A stretch of 64,000 nucleotides of DNA from Metellina segmentata (Eukaryota > Arthropoda > Arachnida > Araneae > Tetragnathidae): NCBI GenBank assembly GCA_947359465.1, contig OX375873.1:92215978-92279977 (forward strand), read 5' to 3'. Below are positions 1 to 10,021 of the stretch, piece by piece (the stretch's first letter is position 1; every line of letters starts with the position of its first letter). Position numbers and translations under genes: made by a program. The notes below the pieces were generated by a model. It did no database searches, was not told where the DNA came from, and saw nothing but the letters and a program-made list of their open reading frames with translations.

Positions 1-412
1 TATTTATTCAAAATTAAGAGGAATTCTTGAATTATTTTTTCATTCTATTCTTGAATGAAAAAATTGTCTGAAAAGAATTTGCATCCTTCTTTGCAGCGTG
101 AGAAGACTGACAAAATACTGTAGGAATTCCGAATTGAGGAAGCAACATATCGTCTGTCAAGGACAAAAGTGACGGAACTCCAAATATGCGGTTGAGGCAC
201 TATCTTTCTAAGTTTTTCCAAGTTTTTCAATCTTTCATTTTCTACTCACCTTTCAGCCCCACACGACGAAGTCAAAATACGCTTTTCCCACAAATTCACG
301 GTTTCAAGGCTAGATTAGAAGTCTTTGGTGCACATCAAATCGCCAATTGCGGAATAACGTAACTAAATGTCACTAGCAAGGCAGTTTCTGTCAAGTTAAA
401 TATAGGTTGGTA

Positions 413-718
413 GTTAATTAACGACAACCTGGTGCAATACAACGGGTTAATGGCGACGGGTTGTGATCAATCCTGAAGGGAAAAGCCAAGGACAATGCCT
501 CGTAATTTTGAATCGCGGTCAGATGACGATTAGCACAGTACATCAGCTGGCACCAATCTCCAAACTTCCACACCACGCCAACGTGAGGACATTTGAGGTC
601 ACGGCAGATTTAACGTGCACAAGCTCCCGAGTACACGACGATCTTTGGTTGGTCCTAGTTTCGAACTTGCAACCCTCCGGTTGCTATCCAGTACTTATCC
701 AACTGCGACTCAATTAAA
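413..718 (-). repeat. SINE-1, tRNA-derived
   Basis: One copy of the most abundant repeat of this window. In its own sense it has a tRNA-like head, a middle block reading about cacgacagatttaa on the plus strand, and a 3' end that reads ttaattaacg-c-c-ctgg-gcaacac on the plus strand. The 85-codon open frame inside it is not a gene. Confidence 0.75.
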
Positions 719-739
719 TGTAGGCATTGGTAGTGTGGC

Positions 740-1600
740 AACATAGTCACAGATTTTATGAAAATCCCTATGAAAGGGAAATAAAAACGCGCATCTTCCC
801 TACCCGATGGGGAATTCAATCAGATTAATTCGGGACGTGGTCGAAGGAGGACTACGCTGGAATGGGCCTGCCCATTTTCTTTGTATTCTTGTCATTGTGT
901 TAGTGTCCTGTCATTTTTAATAAATAGATGCTAAAAATAGAACTGGATTGGACTCGTATAAATTTCACCACATGGAACTTGTTGAGAAAAAATAATGAAA
1001 AAGTGCATAATTTTTATTACCACATGTAGTTTCTGCGGCGGAACATGTTTACTGTACGTGTTTCGAACGTAACTTTACTTGACTTGTCTTTCGAATTCGT
1101 TTTCAACTGTCGGCCAATAAAAATTCCAAAGAATGAATTTTGAATTTATATGATTGTTGATCGATCAGCGCCATTTAGATTAATAGCTAAACGTCACCAA
1201 AACTGTGATAAACAAGTTTGAGGAACATCGTTATAAATCATGCTAGGGTATATAGGTATGGCAAGTAAAAATATTCCTTTTGTGAACCGAATATCCCCTT
1301 CACTGTGCGTCTCCCACGAGAAGGCAGTTGACCTTGGCAGAGTCGATTTTAAAAAGAATGTGAAACTTTATTAGTATAGAAGGCTGTTATACGGCAAAAG
1401 TATGAATGATAATCACTTCGATTAGTTTTTCACCGTTCACAACGTGTTATTAGTGCTGCCGCTTTCTGCATCGTACGGTAAATTTTGTACCAGAATCTGC
1501 GCTAAAGACGCCGAATTGGGAACAGATTCGCGTTTTCACCAATCTGAAAACATAGCAAATAGAATTGTTCAAAATCATTTGACTCTACCGCCAACTCCGT
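740..1600. other. Unassigned AT-rich intron sequence (gene A)
   Basis: Downstream side of exon 1631-1899, inside the last intron of gene A. I see no exon, RNA gene or repeat with clear ends here. Confidence 0.4.
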
Positions 1601-1630
1601 GAGCTGGACTATACACAGCAGAATACTCAC

Positions 1631-1899
1631 TATATGCGTCTGTTCCCCATCCTGTAACAGTGCATTTTTGACCAGTGAAATCGTCATCATCTCGAGGAAG
1701 ACAGACCGTATCGATGTTAGGCTTGAAGACTACATCGCGGCTCATCCTGATAACTGCGATGTCGTTGAAGAGATTGTTTTTTCGGTACTGAGGATGAATC
1801 ATAATTTCCTCCACCTCAATGTCTTCATGGGGTAGGGATTCGGCTGAGTTTTGTGTGTCCCATTCACCGAGTCTGATAATCATACTCGCCTTGTCGTCT
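1631..1899 (-). CDS. Gene A coding exon 4: protease-like domain, Asp102 region
   Basis: 269 nt, entered in phase 2 (one base completes an Ile codon) and left after one base. It encodes residues 214-302, starting DDKASM. It includes the RLGEWDTQ strand, the HPQY motif, the NDIAVIR motif holding the catalytic-triad Asp (residue 259), the TVCLP motif and the CTVTGWGT motif typical of chymotrypsin-fold proteases and of PPAF2-type SPHs. The acceptor reads tttgcag and the donor gtgagt. The exon differs from the gene B exon at 10 of 89 residues, all substitutions. The next exon is not in the window, so I cannot see whether this copy keeps or lacks the catalytic Ser. Confidence 0.9.
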
Positions 1900-2087
1900 C
1901 TGCAAACATAAAAACAAGCATTATTTCTCAACTGTGATTTGGAGATTTTCATCGTTTTAAAATAACCACATTCATTTGAACTAAATGTGTCAGAATTCAG
2001 ATTTTCCACAAACCATGATTGTCTTGTTTCCCTTCTATATAAGCTTGGTATTGCTATTTTCCTTCTTTTGTTCAGTAGGTAGGTATT

Positions 2088-2262
2088 TTAATTAACGTCA
2101 CATTGGAGCAACACAATGGGCTATTGACGATGATCCGGGATCAAACTCTTAAGGAAAGATACGAGGACAAGACCACCTAATTTTGAGCCACAGTCAAATG
2201 ACAAGGTCACACTTGAGCCGGCATTCCAGTCTCCAAACTTCACATCACTCCAACCCTTTTCT
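2088..2262 (-). repeat. SINE-1, truncated (3' part)
   Basis: It begins with the usual tail (taattaacgtcacattgg) and stops after the ctccaaacttc block, so the tRNA-like head is missing. Confidence 0.7.
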
Positions 2263-2538
2263 TCGGAAGGCTAATAGCACTAATGGATGAGCGCACTAAT
2301 TGAGCTTTAGAGCTCCAACAAAAACGATTTGTAGAGGTCGTTACTAGCAGTTGTAAGACCTTTGGGCTATCCGTCATCCTCTCTTGGTCTTTGTATTTTT
2401 ATCAGCTGTATTTATCCGTCGATGAATTCTTTGTTTCAATTCTTGTTTTTATCTGTGTGCAATTTTAGCCGCAGTTTTGTTTTTTATAAGAAATGGCCTG
2501 CCTAGTGTTGGAAACAAAAAAATTATCTTTCACACTTA

Positions 2539-2982
2539 GGCCCGGTGCACACATCCGGTTTTTCAACGTGCGGCGTCAATACGGCACCGAAGCCCAACTA
2601 TGCACACATAACCGTGAAATGATGCACGAACTCATTTCGCGCCATTTGCGATAAATATTCAATTGAAGAAAACGCGTTTATTTGGTTTACTTGGTGTAAA
2701 AAAAAGTATATTTTGAAACAAAATAGACGTTACTATATACAACCATTTATTAGTTATTATTTATATTCCATTTGTTCATGAAAACAAGGTACTTCAGAAC
2801 GAAGACTCACGTGGGGCGCCGTGGGGAACTGCGGTAGAAATTGCACGCAAGTTGGACGTGCGTCTCCTCAGAGGCGCTAGAGCCATGTGTGCACTGCTCT
2901 ATTGGATCTAATGTATTTCAGACCGCACTTACGTTGCGGCAGCGGCGCCGCACGTTGAAAAACCGGATGTGTGCACCGGGCC
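2539..2982. mobile_element. PIF/Harbinger-like MITE
   Basis: 444 bp with nearly perfect terminal inverted repeats of about 40 bp (ggcccggtgcacacatccgg at one end and its complement at the other). It is flanked by TTA at 2536-2538 and 2983-2985, the 3-bp target duplication of PIF/Harbinger elements. No transposase. Confidence 0.75.
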
Positions 2983-3491
2983 TTAGCCGTTCAAGTGGTT
3001 TCGACGAGATATTTCGTCCATCAAAATCTGACTACTTTTCGAAATGAGGAAATAACTCGTCGTCAAGATATTTCCTATCAATTATGATGATGAGATCACG
3101 ATCCTATCAGTTTTCTTCTAATGACAAGATATCTCATCCACAATGAACAAGTCAGTTTTGCTAATGACCCGATACCTCGTCGAGTAAATCACCAGGAGCG
3201 TTAAAATGAAGATGGAATTTTTCGATCTAATCACGCAATCCAAACTAGACACACACCTCCCCAAGTCTACTAATTTCAAATTCTTTGTAGTTTTATTATA
3301 TATTTTACGAAAATATTCTCGACTTGTTTTGTTACTTTGGAAGGATTTAAAAATTATGACAATATTCCAGTAGAGAAGAAATTTTAAGGTAGTGGAGCAA
3401 AGTTTTTCAACGCTATATAATTGTTAATTCAACAAAAAGCAGCGATAAAATTTCACAATCCACAATTTCGTTGAATTTTAAGAGTTGTTCG

Positions 3492-3493
<2 letters not shown>

Positions 3494-3524
<31 letters not shown>
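3494..3524. repeat. (TA)n microsatellite
   Basis: Pure TA run directly abutting the left end of the foldback element. Confidence 0.9.
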
Positions 3525-3527
<3 letters not shown>

Positions 3528-4472
3528 GGTGGTCATAAAAAAACTTGGCCGATATATGGACCTCTAGCGGCCGTTCCGTTCAACCGATCGAGATGAGATT
3601 TCAGATATAGTTATTCAGAGGTATGAGCTCGGGATTCTGTGAACGACAACAAAGTGGCACTCACGGTTACAGTTATAGGTAGAGAAACTCAAAATTTTCG
3701 AATGACAACGCCCACTTTTTCCAGTCTCAAAATGCTCAGCGCATGCGAAAACCCTAAAGAGCGTTGAAACGGTTCGTGTATCACAAAACACGGACGCGTT
3801 ATGCACGCACAAAAAACAGTTCTGCGAACGGCCAACAAAACCACGTTCTGGGCGCACGGAGAAAATTTGCATATAACAGAGGCAAGACACCAACCACAGA
3901 ACGCTTTTCGCCAGATACATGGGCCTCGTATGTGGCGATGGTTTCGACGGTAAACACGCAAGGTCCCTTCCACGGCATTCATCCCATTTTAATAATATAA
4001 TTTTACCAATTTTCCATTAACTTTCGCTGACAGAGTCATTTCGTTGGCATGTACGAGCTCCCGACTGAAGATCTGGCTGAATATTTGGCGAAAGACGTTC
4101 TGTGGTTGGTGTCTTGCTTCCAACATATGCAAATTTCTTTCGTGTGCCCCAATCGTGGTTTTGTTGCACGTTTGCAGAGCTGTTTTTTGTGAGTGCATAA
4201 CGCTTCCGTTTTTTGTGATACACGTACCGTTCCAACGCTATTTAGGGTTTTCGCATGCGCTGAGCATTTTGAGACATAAAAAAGTGGGTGTTGCCATTCG
4301 AAAATTTCGAGTTTCTCTACGTATAACCGTAACCGTGAGTGCCACTTTCTTGTCGTTCACAGAATCCCGAGCTCATACCTCTGAATAACTATATCTGAAA
4401 TCTCATCTCGATCGGTTGAACGGAACGGCCACTAGAGGTCCATATGTCGGCCAAGTTTTTTTTATGACCACC

Positions 4473-4475
<3 letters not shown>
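3525..4475. mobile_element. Foldback element, TA target site, arms of over 400 bp
   Basis: 951 bp beginning cagggtggtcataaaa and ending with its complement. The two halves are inverted copies of each other almost to the centre (about 3930-4050), so the whole unit can fold into one hairpin. It lies between two TA tracts, consistent with insertion in TA as for Tc1/mariner-type MITEs. Open frames on both strands are by-products of the palindrome. The paralogous intron of gene B (about 39.66-40.02 kb) lacks it. Confidence 0.8.
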
Positions 4476-4527
<52 letters not shown>

Positions 4528-4562
4528 CATATGTTGATATATGTATATATATATGTTATATG

Positions 4563-4638
<76 letters not shown>
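4476..4638. repeat. (TA)n microsatellite with ACATA/TGTATA interruptions
   Basis: About 160 bp of TA with short interruptions. It gives spurious Tyr/Ile open frames on both strands. Confidence 0.9.
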
Positions 4639-4641
<3 letters not shown>

Positions 4642-4848
4642 CCATTTTTTAAAACAAAACCTATCTATCAAATTGATTTTTAACAATTTATGTCCGCCGA
4701 GATTTGATTTCCTAGTTTAACCTTTGATTGGGGTAAGGTATGTAAAATTTACAAACTACAGACAATTTAGGATTATTTGAGTCAGCGCTAATGTCTTCCT
4801 TTTTTATGCGAGTGTATTAGCAATCGTTTTTTTTTTTAATGGTTTGAT

Positions 4849-4975
4849 TGGGTTTTATGATGCAAGAGAGGGTCATATTTGCCTAAGCTGAGACAAATAC
4901 AGGTCAGACAATGTACTCGCATGTTGCTAGCGCAGTTGGTAAAACCGTTGATCCATCATAGTCCCAATAGAGGGA
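4849..4975 (-). repeat. SINE-2, tRNA-derived, internally deleted
   Basis: It starts with the SINE-2 tail (ttttatgatgcaag, then catatttgcctaagctg) and ends in a tRNA-like head. The same insertion is present in gene B at 40205-40402. Confidence 0.55.
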
Positions 4976-5079
4976 TAGAGGGACTTGTTGCAGAACATCT
5001 CGAGGACGTTTACCAACTTTCTGTCCTTAATACACTTTTATTTCTTTTGTTTTATTATAAAAGGATGGCATGAGCGGCA

Positions 5080-5465
5080 GTGGCGTTTGCCCAGATACGA
5101 CTCACTTCTGGAAATTTTCGTAACATGACATATGCTGGAATGGTAAAGTTTCTGTTTGGTCTACTTTTGCTCCTGTTGGCGCATAAATTACGATTGTCTG
5201 TTATAGGTTTGACGTGCTCTAGCTACATATAAAAGGGATCAAGATGTACACGTTGCCAAGACTTGGAGATCTGTGAACTATTTCTAGATCTGTGAACTAC
5301 ATTTCACACTATTCTCTTAAGAATTATTGTTGCCTCAGCAGAAAAAGAATTTTACAATTGGTAGCAGTGATAATAGATATTTTAAGTTGATTTTATTGAA
5401 TTACCCAAACAAGCTCTTCCGAACTATAGCATTTCTACGTTTGAATCAGTTTCCATAAATAGTAC
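5080..5465. other. Intron sequence of gene A, no feature seen
   Basis: Alignable by eye with 40440-40810 in gene B (for example the aaaagggatcaa block). No open frame or repeat recognised. Confidence 0.5.
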
Positions 5466-5469
5466 TTAC

Positions 5470-5576
5470 ATAAATTTGTCGGCACAGTGTGCGATTGTGA
5501 TTATGTGTCTTTCATCAATGAGGGTGCCCCCACATTTGAATATATACTCTTCTCCATCTCGTTTCAAAATGGCTGC
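5470..5576 (-). CDS. Gene A coding exon 3: protease-like domain, His57 region
   Basis: 107 nt, phase 0 in and phase 2 out. It encodes 35 residues beginning AAILKRDG and ending CADKF. The CGGTLID and TIAHC motifs mark the N-terminal beta-barrel of a chymotrypsin-fold domain, with the catalytic-position His (residue 207) retained. The acceptor is ccag and the donor gtaagt. The gene B exon is one codon longer (RDGDDEY against RDGEEY here), so a single-codon indel separates the copies. A Tc1-like transposon sits about 100 bp upstream on the minus strand (5670-7049) in this copy only. Confidence 0.9.
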
Positions 5577-5669
5577 CTGGAAGGACATTTTCAAATCACA
5601 AGAAATATTGGTTACAAATTTATAAGTACATGTCCTAGTTGAATTGCCACAGTGCCATGCTTCATTATA

Positions 5670-7049
5670 CACTCATTGCCATAAAAATTTGCGCACCAAG
5701 AAAATGTCGTCAAAATGAAACGAAATTATACACATGTAAGTACTACTTTGATATAAGTAAGTGATTAGAAAATCAAAGAAAAAGGATAATTTACTTCAGA
5801 AAAAAGTACAAATGAACGGAAGTTTTACTACACTGTTGAACCCCCTCTAGCGCGAATGCACGATGCGATACGAGCGGGCATTGAAGCATACAAGTTCCGT
5901 ATAATGTCATGAGACATCTCGTTTCACCGTTGCTGTAAACGCGCATCTAGTTCGACCAAACTCGTAAGGTGTCCAACTTGCCGTCCCAACGATTGGTGAC
6001 AAATCTGGAGATCGAGCAGGCCAGGGAAGGGTAGTAATGTGGCGGAGGCAGTCTTGTGACATCCTTGCTGTGTGTGGCCGAGCATTGTCTTGTTGAAAAA
6101 TGGCTCCTGGGAGCCCTGCCATGAGTGGCATCACATGTGGCTGAAGGATGTCATGGACGTACCGCTGGGCTGTCATTGTCAAATGGATCAATATTAGGGG
6201 TGACCGTGTATCGTAAGCAATGGCGCCCCATACCGTCACACCAGCTGTGGGAGCGGAGCGTCGCTGTAAAGCGAAGGCAGGATCGAGGCGTTCACTACGA
6301 ACACGACTGTCATCACTGCTCAAATTGAATCTAGATTCGTCGCTGAAGACGACCTGGTTCCATGCCGTTGCAATACAATCCCGTCGTGCGCGACACAACT
6401 CCAAACGGAGACGTCGGTGGGTGGGTGTCATTGGCAGCACACGTAATGGGCGCCGCGATACCAGATGTCCTTCAGCCAGGTGCCTTGCGATGGTTCTTGA
6501 AGACACAGGGGCCCGTAGTGAAGGTGCTGTCTATGTCTGGATAGCGGCCAATGAGGCAGTTGGCTCTACGCGTGCGTTTCGTATGATGTGATGGTGTTCT
6601 CGACGACTGGTCTGTCGAGGGCGTCCTGAGCTGGTAGCCGTGTAAATGACGTCTCTTCTGTCCACTAGTCCCAGCACCTCCTGACAGTAAAATCAGAACG
6701 ACCTACTTGACGAGCTACTCGCCGAGCTGACCACCCAGCTTTCATCATCCCAATGATTCTTCCCCTCTCGAACTCTGAAAGCTGCTCATATTGTTTTCGA
6801 TGGCGGCGTAACGGCATGTCTACATCAGCGTTTCCTTTGCAAAAGATTAAGTACACTCTAACAAGCTCTGCTTACGTGTTTTATACTCCGAGGAGAACGA
6901 AGTTCAACGCCCTCTAGTCGCATTACGCAATGCGCAATCACGCTGCATTTCTAATCATTTGCATATCTGGCCGACACGTACCTTCATGCCAAGATTCGTT
7001 ACGATTCCACAATTATTTCTTGGTGCCCAAATTTTTATGGCAATGAGTG
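5670..7049 (-). mobile_element. Tc1/mariner transposon, defective
   Basis: 1380 bp with terminal inverted repeats of about 35 bp (cactcattgccataaaaatt at the left, complement at the right) and TA at 5668-5669 and 7050-7051. Gene B carries the uninterrupted site near 41017-41022, so it inserted after the duplication or was lost from B. It holds a disrupted Tc1-like transposase on the minus strand. Confidence 0.92.
5907..6817 (-). pseudogene. Tc1-like transposase, frameshifted
   Basis: DDE transposase remnant. The N-terminal part (from about 6817, MPLRRHRKQ, then LSEFERGRIIGM) is the paired-like helix-turn-helix. A second frame (5907-6506) carries VVFSDESRF (first catalytic Asp) and FQQDNARPHTA (second Asp), followed by WPARSPDLSPI. 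The frame is lost just there, so the third acidic residue (Glu of DD34E) is not in frame. At least two disruptions separate the parts, so it cannot make an active enzyme. The usual length is about 340 residues. Confidence 0.88.
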
Positions 7050-7141
7050 TAGATCTTTTATATTTTTTAGACATGTCTGTTACTTTAACGGCGATTTGAA
7101 CGAAGCTTTGATTTCTGCAGTTTCTTCTAATTTATTTTTGT

Positions 7142-8010
7142 TGTTAACACTAGAAATATTTTTGAGGATGGTGGCACGAGTTCCTTGGACGGAAGTACTG
7201 AATGCATCCATGCTCATAAAAAGTATAGGAGTACGAAAATGAGAACATTTTTTTAAGTGTGTATTAACTCCTGTTCAGTTTCAATTTTGTTTCGAGTGTT
7301 TGAAAACGGTTCGAAAATTGTTATGCGTTCAGTTAGATAAATTTATCATTTCAAAAGTTCGAAATGATTGTGAGCGTGAATTGCTCGACCCACCGAGAAA
7401 ATTATAAAAGATTATCTGAGCTCCGATGAACTAAGTGTCTTAGTCAAATTTGATACCGAGTTTTAAATGTCAATTTTTTAAGTCAAATTATTTTGGTTTT
7501 AACACTAGAAATATTTTAATGGTGGTCTCTTCTATACTTGAACGCCAGAACTGTATACTAGGGATTTTAATGAACGTTACACTGGAGCAACACAGCGGGC
7601 TATTGGCGACGGTACGGGATCAAACCTGAAGGGAAAGATCGAAATGACAGCATAACGTTATTTTGAGCCACGGTCATATGACGAGATCACACCTGAGCTC
7701 CCTAATCTCCAAATTTCCACACCACAAAAACATGAGGCCCTTTAAAGCCACGACAAATTTAACGTGCACTAGCCTCATTGTATACGACGGTCTTTCGATG
7801 GATACGAACTCGCAATCCTGGGGTTGTTAATCCGGTCTCCTTCCAACCGGTCTATTGCGACACTTCAAGCACTGAATGTATCTATGCACATAAAAAGTAA
7901 AGGAGTGCAAGAATAACATTGAGTGTATAAATTACAGTTTCAATCTTCTTTCGAGTGTTTTGAACATGGTTCAAAAATTGTTATGCTGTCAGTTAGATAA
8001 ATTTAAGTTA
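7142..8010. repeat. Local direct duplication, second copy interrupted by a SINE
   Basis: Sequence starting ttaacactagaaatattt at about 7146 recurs at about 7499. The blocks gcatccatgctcataaaaag, ttcgagtgtttgaaaacg and cagttagataaattta recur in order up to about 8010. The second copy holds a SINE-1 at 7561-7862. About 1 kb here is absent from gene B. Confidence 0.6.
7561..7862 (-). repeat. SINE-1
   Basis: Tail taacgttacactggagcaac at the left, tRNA-like head at the right (ccaaccggtctattgcga). Inserted in the second copy of the local duplication. Confidence 0.78.
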
Positions 8011-8519
8011 GGTGATTTTTTTTCAATTGAAAAATGGGGGTGTTCATATGGTAGACCACACATCTAAATGCACGCCAGTTAGAACTGTTACCGGCTGCAT
8101 ACTTTTGAGTATATCTAAAAGTTGGTTGGTTATTACGGTTTTAATGGCGAAAGGTATTAAAATAGGAGAGCTACACCAAAGTATGTCAGACATAAGACTA
8201 AAAGACAAAACAATTTATTTGTACAAGGTGAGATCACATACAGTCTGTATCAGAGCTGCTCATAAATTACAAACGTGTCAAATAGTTATCACTACTGTAC
8301 TGTGATTAGTGTGTTATCAAAGAAATAAAGAAGAGAGTGTGTTTTATAGAACAGTTTAAATATTTCTTTCAACACCGAAGAAATTACTAGCTACTTTCTC
8401 AGATTCTCCAACAGTGGTCTTCCTTCCATGTAATTTTGCATAGGCTGGTTAGGTTTAGTACCTCAAGGGTATGTTTTATTTGGGATAATTCCGTGTACTA
8501 TTCAAGGTTCGGTGATTAA

Positions 8520-8698
8520 TTCAGTTTCGTGGGAGCAAGGCCCACGTCAAGCTGCGTCAAACATAAGACAATGTCAACTTATAGACATATACACATGGGA
8601 AGTTTAACCGGCACATAAGAGAGGTACACTGAGGAAAGAATCAACCCTGCAACTAGCAGATTGTTAGTGTAGTAGGCAAATCTACTGAGCCATGGTGG
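8520..8698 (-). repeat. SINE-2, shared with gene B
   Basis: Degenerate tRNA-derived repeat whose head (ctactgagccatggtggccc) abuts the exon 2 region. The same copy is present at 41430-41607 in gene B, so it predates the duplication. Confidence 0.55.
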
Positions 8699-8750
8699 CC
8701 CTTTTCTTGCATCTGAGGCTCAAGTACAGACAGAACTGCATTATTCTTAC

Positions 8751-8927
8751 CTGCCAAGGCCATTCTCCGAATTGTGTTTCACCACTTTCCGAGGTCAAGA
8801 CACGGCCATTGAGACCACCAGGATTCCTTACGCCACATCTGTGTACGAATGGGCGAACTGTGGAAGTTTCTGGATTACGGCAACACACATGGTATGGGCC
8901 ACATTCTGGAGGAACGTATTTATCGTC
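8751..8927 (-). CDS. Gene A coding exon 2: end of clip domain and linker to protease-like domain
   Basis: 177 nt (59 codons), phase 0 on both sides, with acceptor ccgaag and donor gtaaga. It encodes the last three cysteines of the clip domain (ECGPYHVCC; residues 127, 133 and 134). A linker follows with Cys149 in HRCG, which in this family normally bonds to the catalytic domain. Then come the RVLTSES segment, where the zymogen activation site of an active protease would be, and FGEWPWQ, the usual first strand. It differs from the gene B exon at 8 of 59 residues. An AAG instead of the commoner CAG/TAG acceptor is the only unusual border. Confidence 0.88.
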
Positions 8928-8969
8928 CTTCGGAGAAAAATGAAAAAGGTTACACTCGAGTAAAATAAT

Positions 8970-9200
8970 ATACAGGCACTCCTCGCTTAGCGAACGAGTT
9001 CCGTTCGTACAAAAAAGTCGTTGCGACAAGCGAGGAGCTTAATTTTTTATACACTGAGTGAAGGAAAGGTTTACAAAAAACAGCATGACGTCAGTTTTGT
9101 TTCAAGGGACTATCTAGATGTTGGGCGTCGTGAGATGGTAGGTGTAGGATAAGCCAGGTGTGTAACACAGACACAGAAACTTGTAAGATCAGACACAGAA
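8970..9200. repeat. Interspersed repeat beginning acaggcactcctcgcttag
   Basis: A repeat starting at about 8971 just upstream of exon 2. The same copy occurs at about 41878-42120 in gene B. The start has a short hairpin (cctcgctt / aagcgagg). Class not determined. Confidence 0.4.
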
Positions 9201-9349
9201 AATGTTTTGAGAATACTCCGACTTCCGGTTTGTTGAGTTCAACGCCAGCTGCATTTGCTGGTGTACGTGGTCGGACCGGGCTACGTAAGGAAACCTCCTT
9301 TTCATTACATAATATCCGGGACCGTCGTTGGCACCGACTCCGGTTGCAC

Positions 9350-9485
9350 CCTACCCTCCAAAGCTCCTCATCATGCCAATGATAGGACATTAGAGGTCAC
9401 GACAGATTTAACGTGCACCATCCCTCATATACACAACGGTGGTTTTGGTTGGACAGAGTTTCAAACTCTCAACCCTCCGGTATCT
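9350..9485 (-). repeat. SINE-1, truncated (head part)
   Basis: Contains the cacgacagatttaacgtgca block and the head with tttcaaactctcaaccctcc. The tail is missing. Confidence 0.65.
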
Positions 9486-9489
9486 TTTA

Positions 9490-10019
9490 CGGATGTTCTC
9501 AAGAATCTGGATTCTTGGAATATAACGGAAACAAATTTTAAAAAAAGCAAAGGGTTAAAAAAATAAATTGGTTGGTATATTAGTTACCAGTCTCGTTTTA
9601 GAAGGTCTTGTCCTATATATTTTATTTATAATGTTTTATTCCCTTTATCGTCCTTCCCAAATATTCAGCATTTTTGATGTTTCTTAAAAATAAGAAAACA
9701 TAAGGTTGAAAATAAAGAAAATAATGTCAATTCTCCATAAATAATTTTTTGAAAAATAATTGATTTTAAAGAGCACTGTGGGGTGATGGTAAAAGAATCC
9801 AAGTAATTTCAATGCTCAATATACCTTCCAGCTACCCTAAAAGTACCAAATCATGGTCGATTTAAGTGTAACTACTCATGTTTTAACATGAAACTTGCCT
9901 TAACATGTAAGCAAAAGAATTTAGAACAACGTATGCACTAAACTAAAATATTGTGCAAATATAGTAGATTGCAGTAAAATATTGTTTATAAATTTTATGT
10001 GATATTTTACAAACATATA
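9490..10019. other. AT-rich intron sequence of gene A, no feature seen
   Basis: No open frame, repeat end or exon recognised. Confidence 0.4.
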
Positions 10020-10021
10020 TA

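Noticed and set aside
463..717. 84-codon open frame at the left end
   Set aside because: It lies wholly inside a SINE-1 copy.
1502..1630. Read-through of the gene A exon 4 frame past the donor
   Set aside because: The gtgagt donor is matched by gtaagt at the same place in gene B, and the residues beyond (EYSAVYSP) are not family-like.
3615..4388. Several overlapping open frames of 70-114 codons on both strands
   Set aside because: They mirror each other across a palindromic foldback element and show no protein family.
4389..4686. Open frames of Tyr/Ile repeats on both strands
   Set aside because: They are translations of the (TA)n microsatellite.
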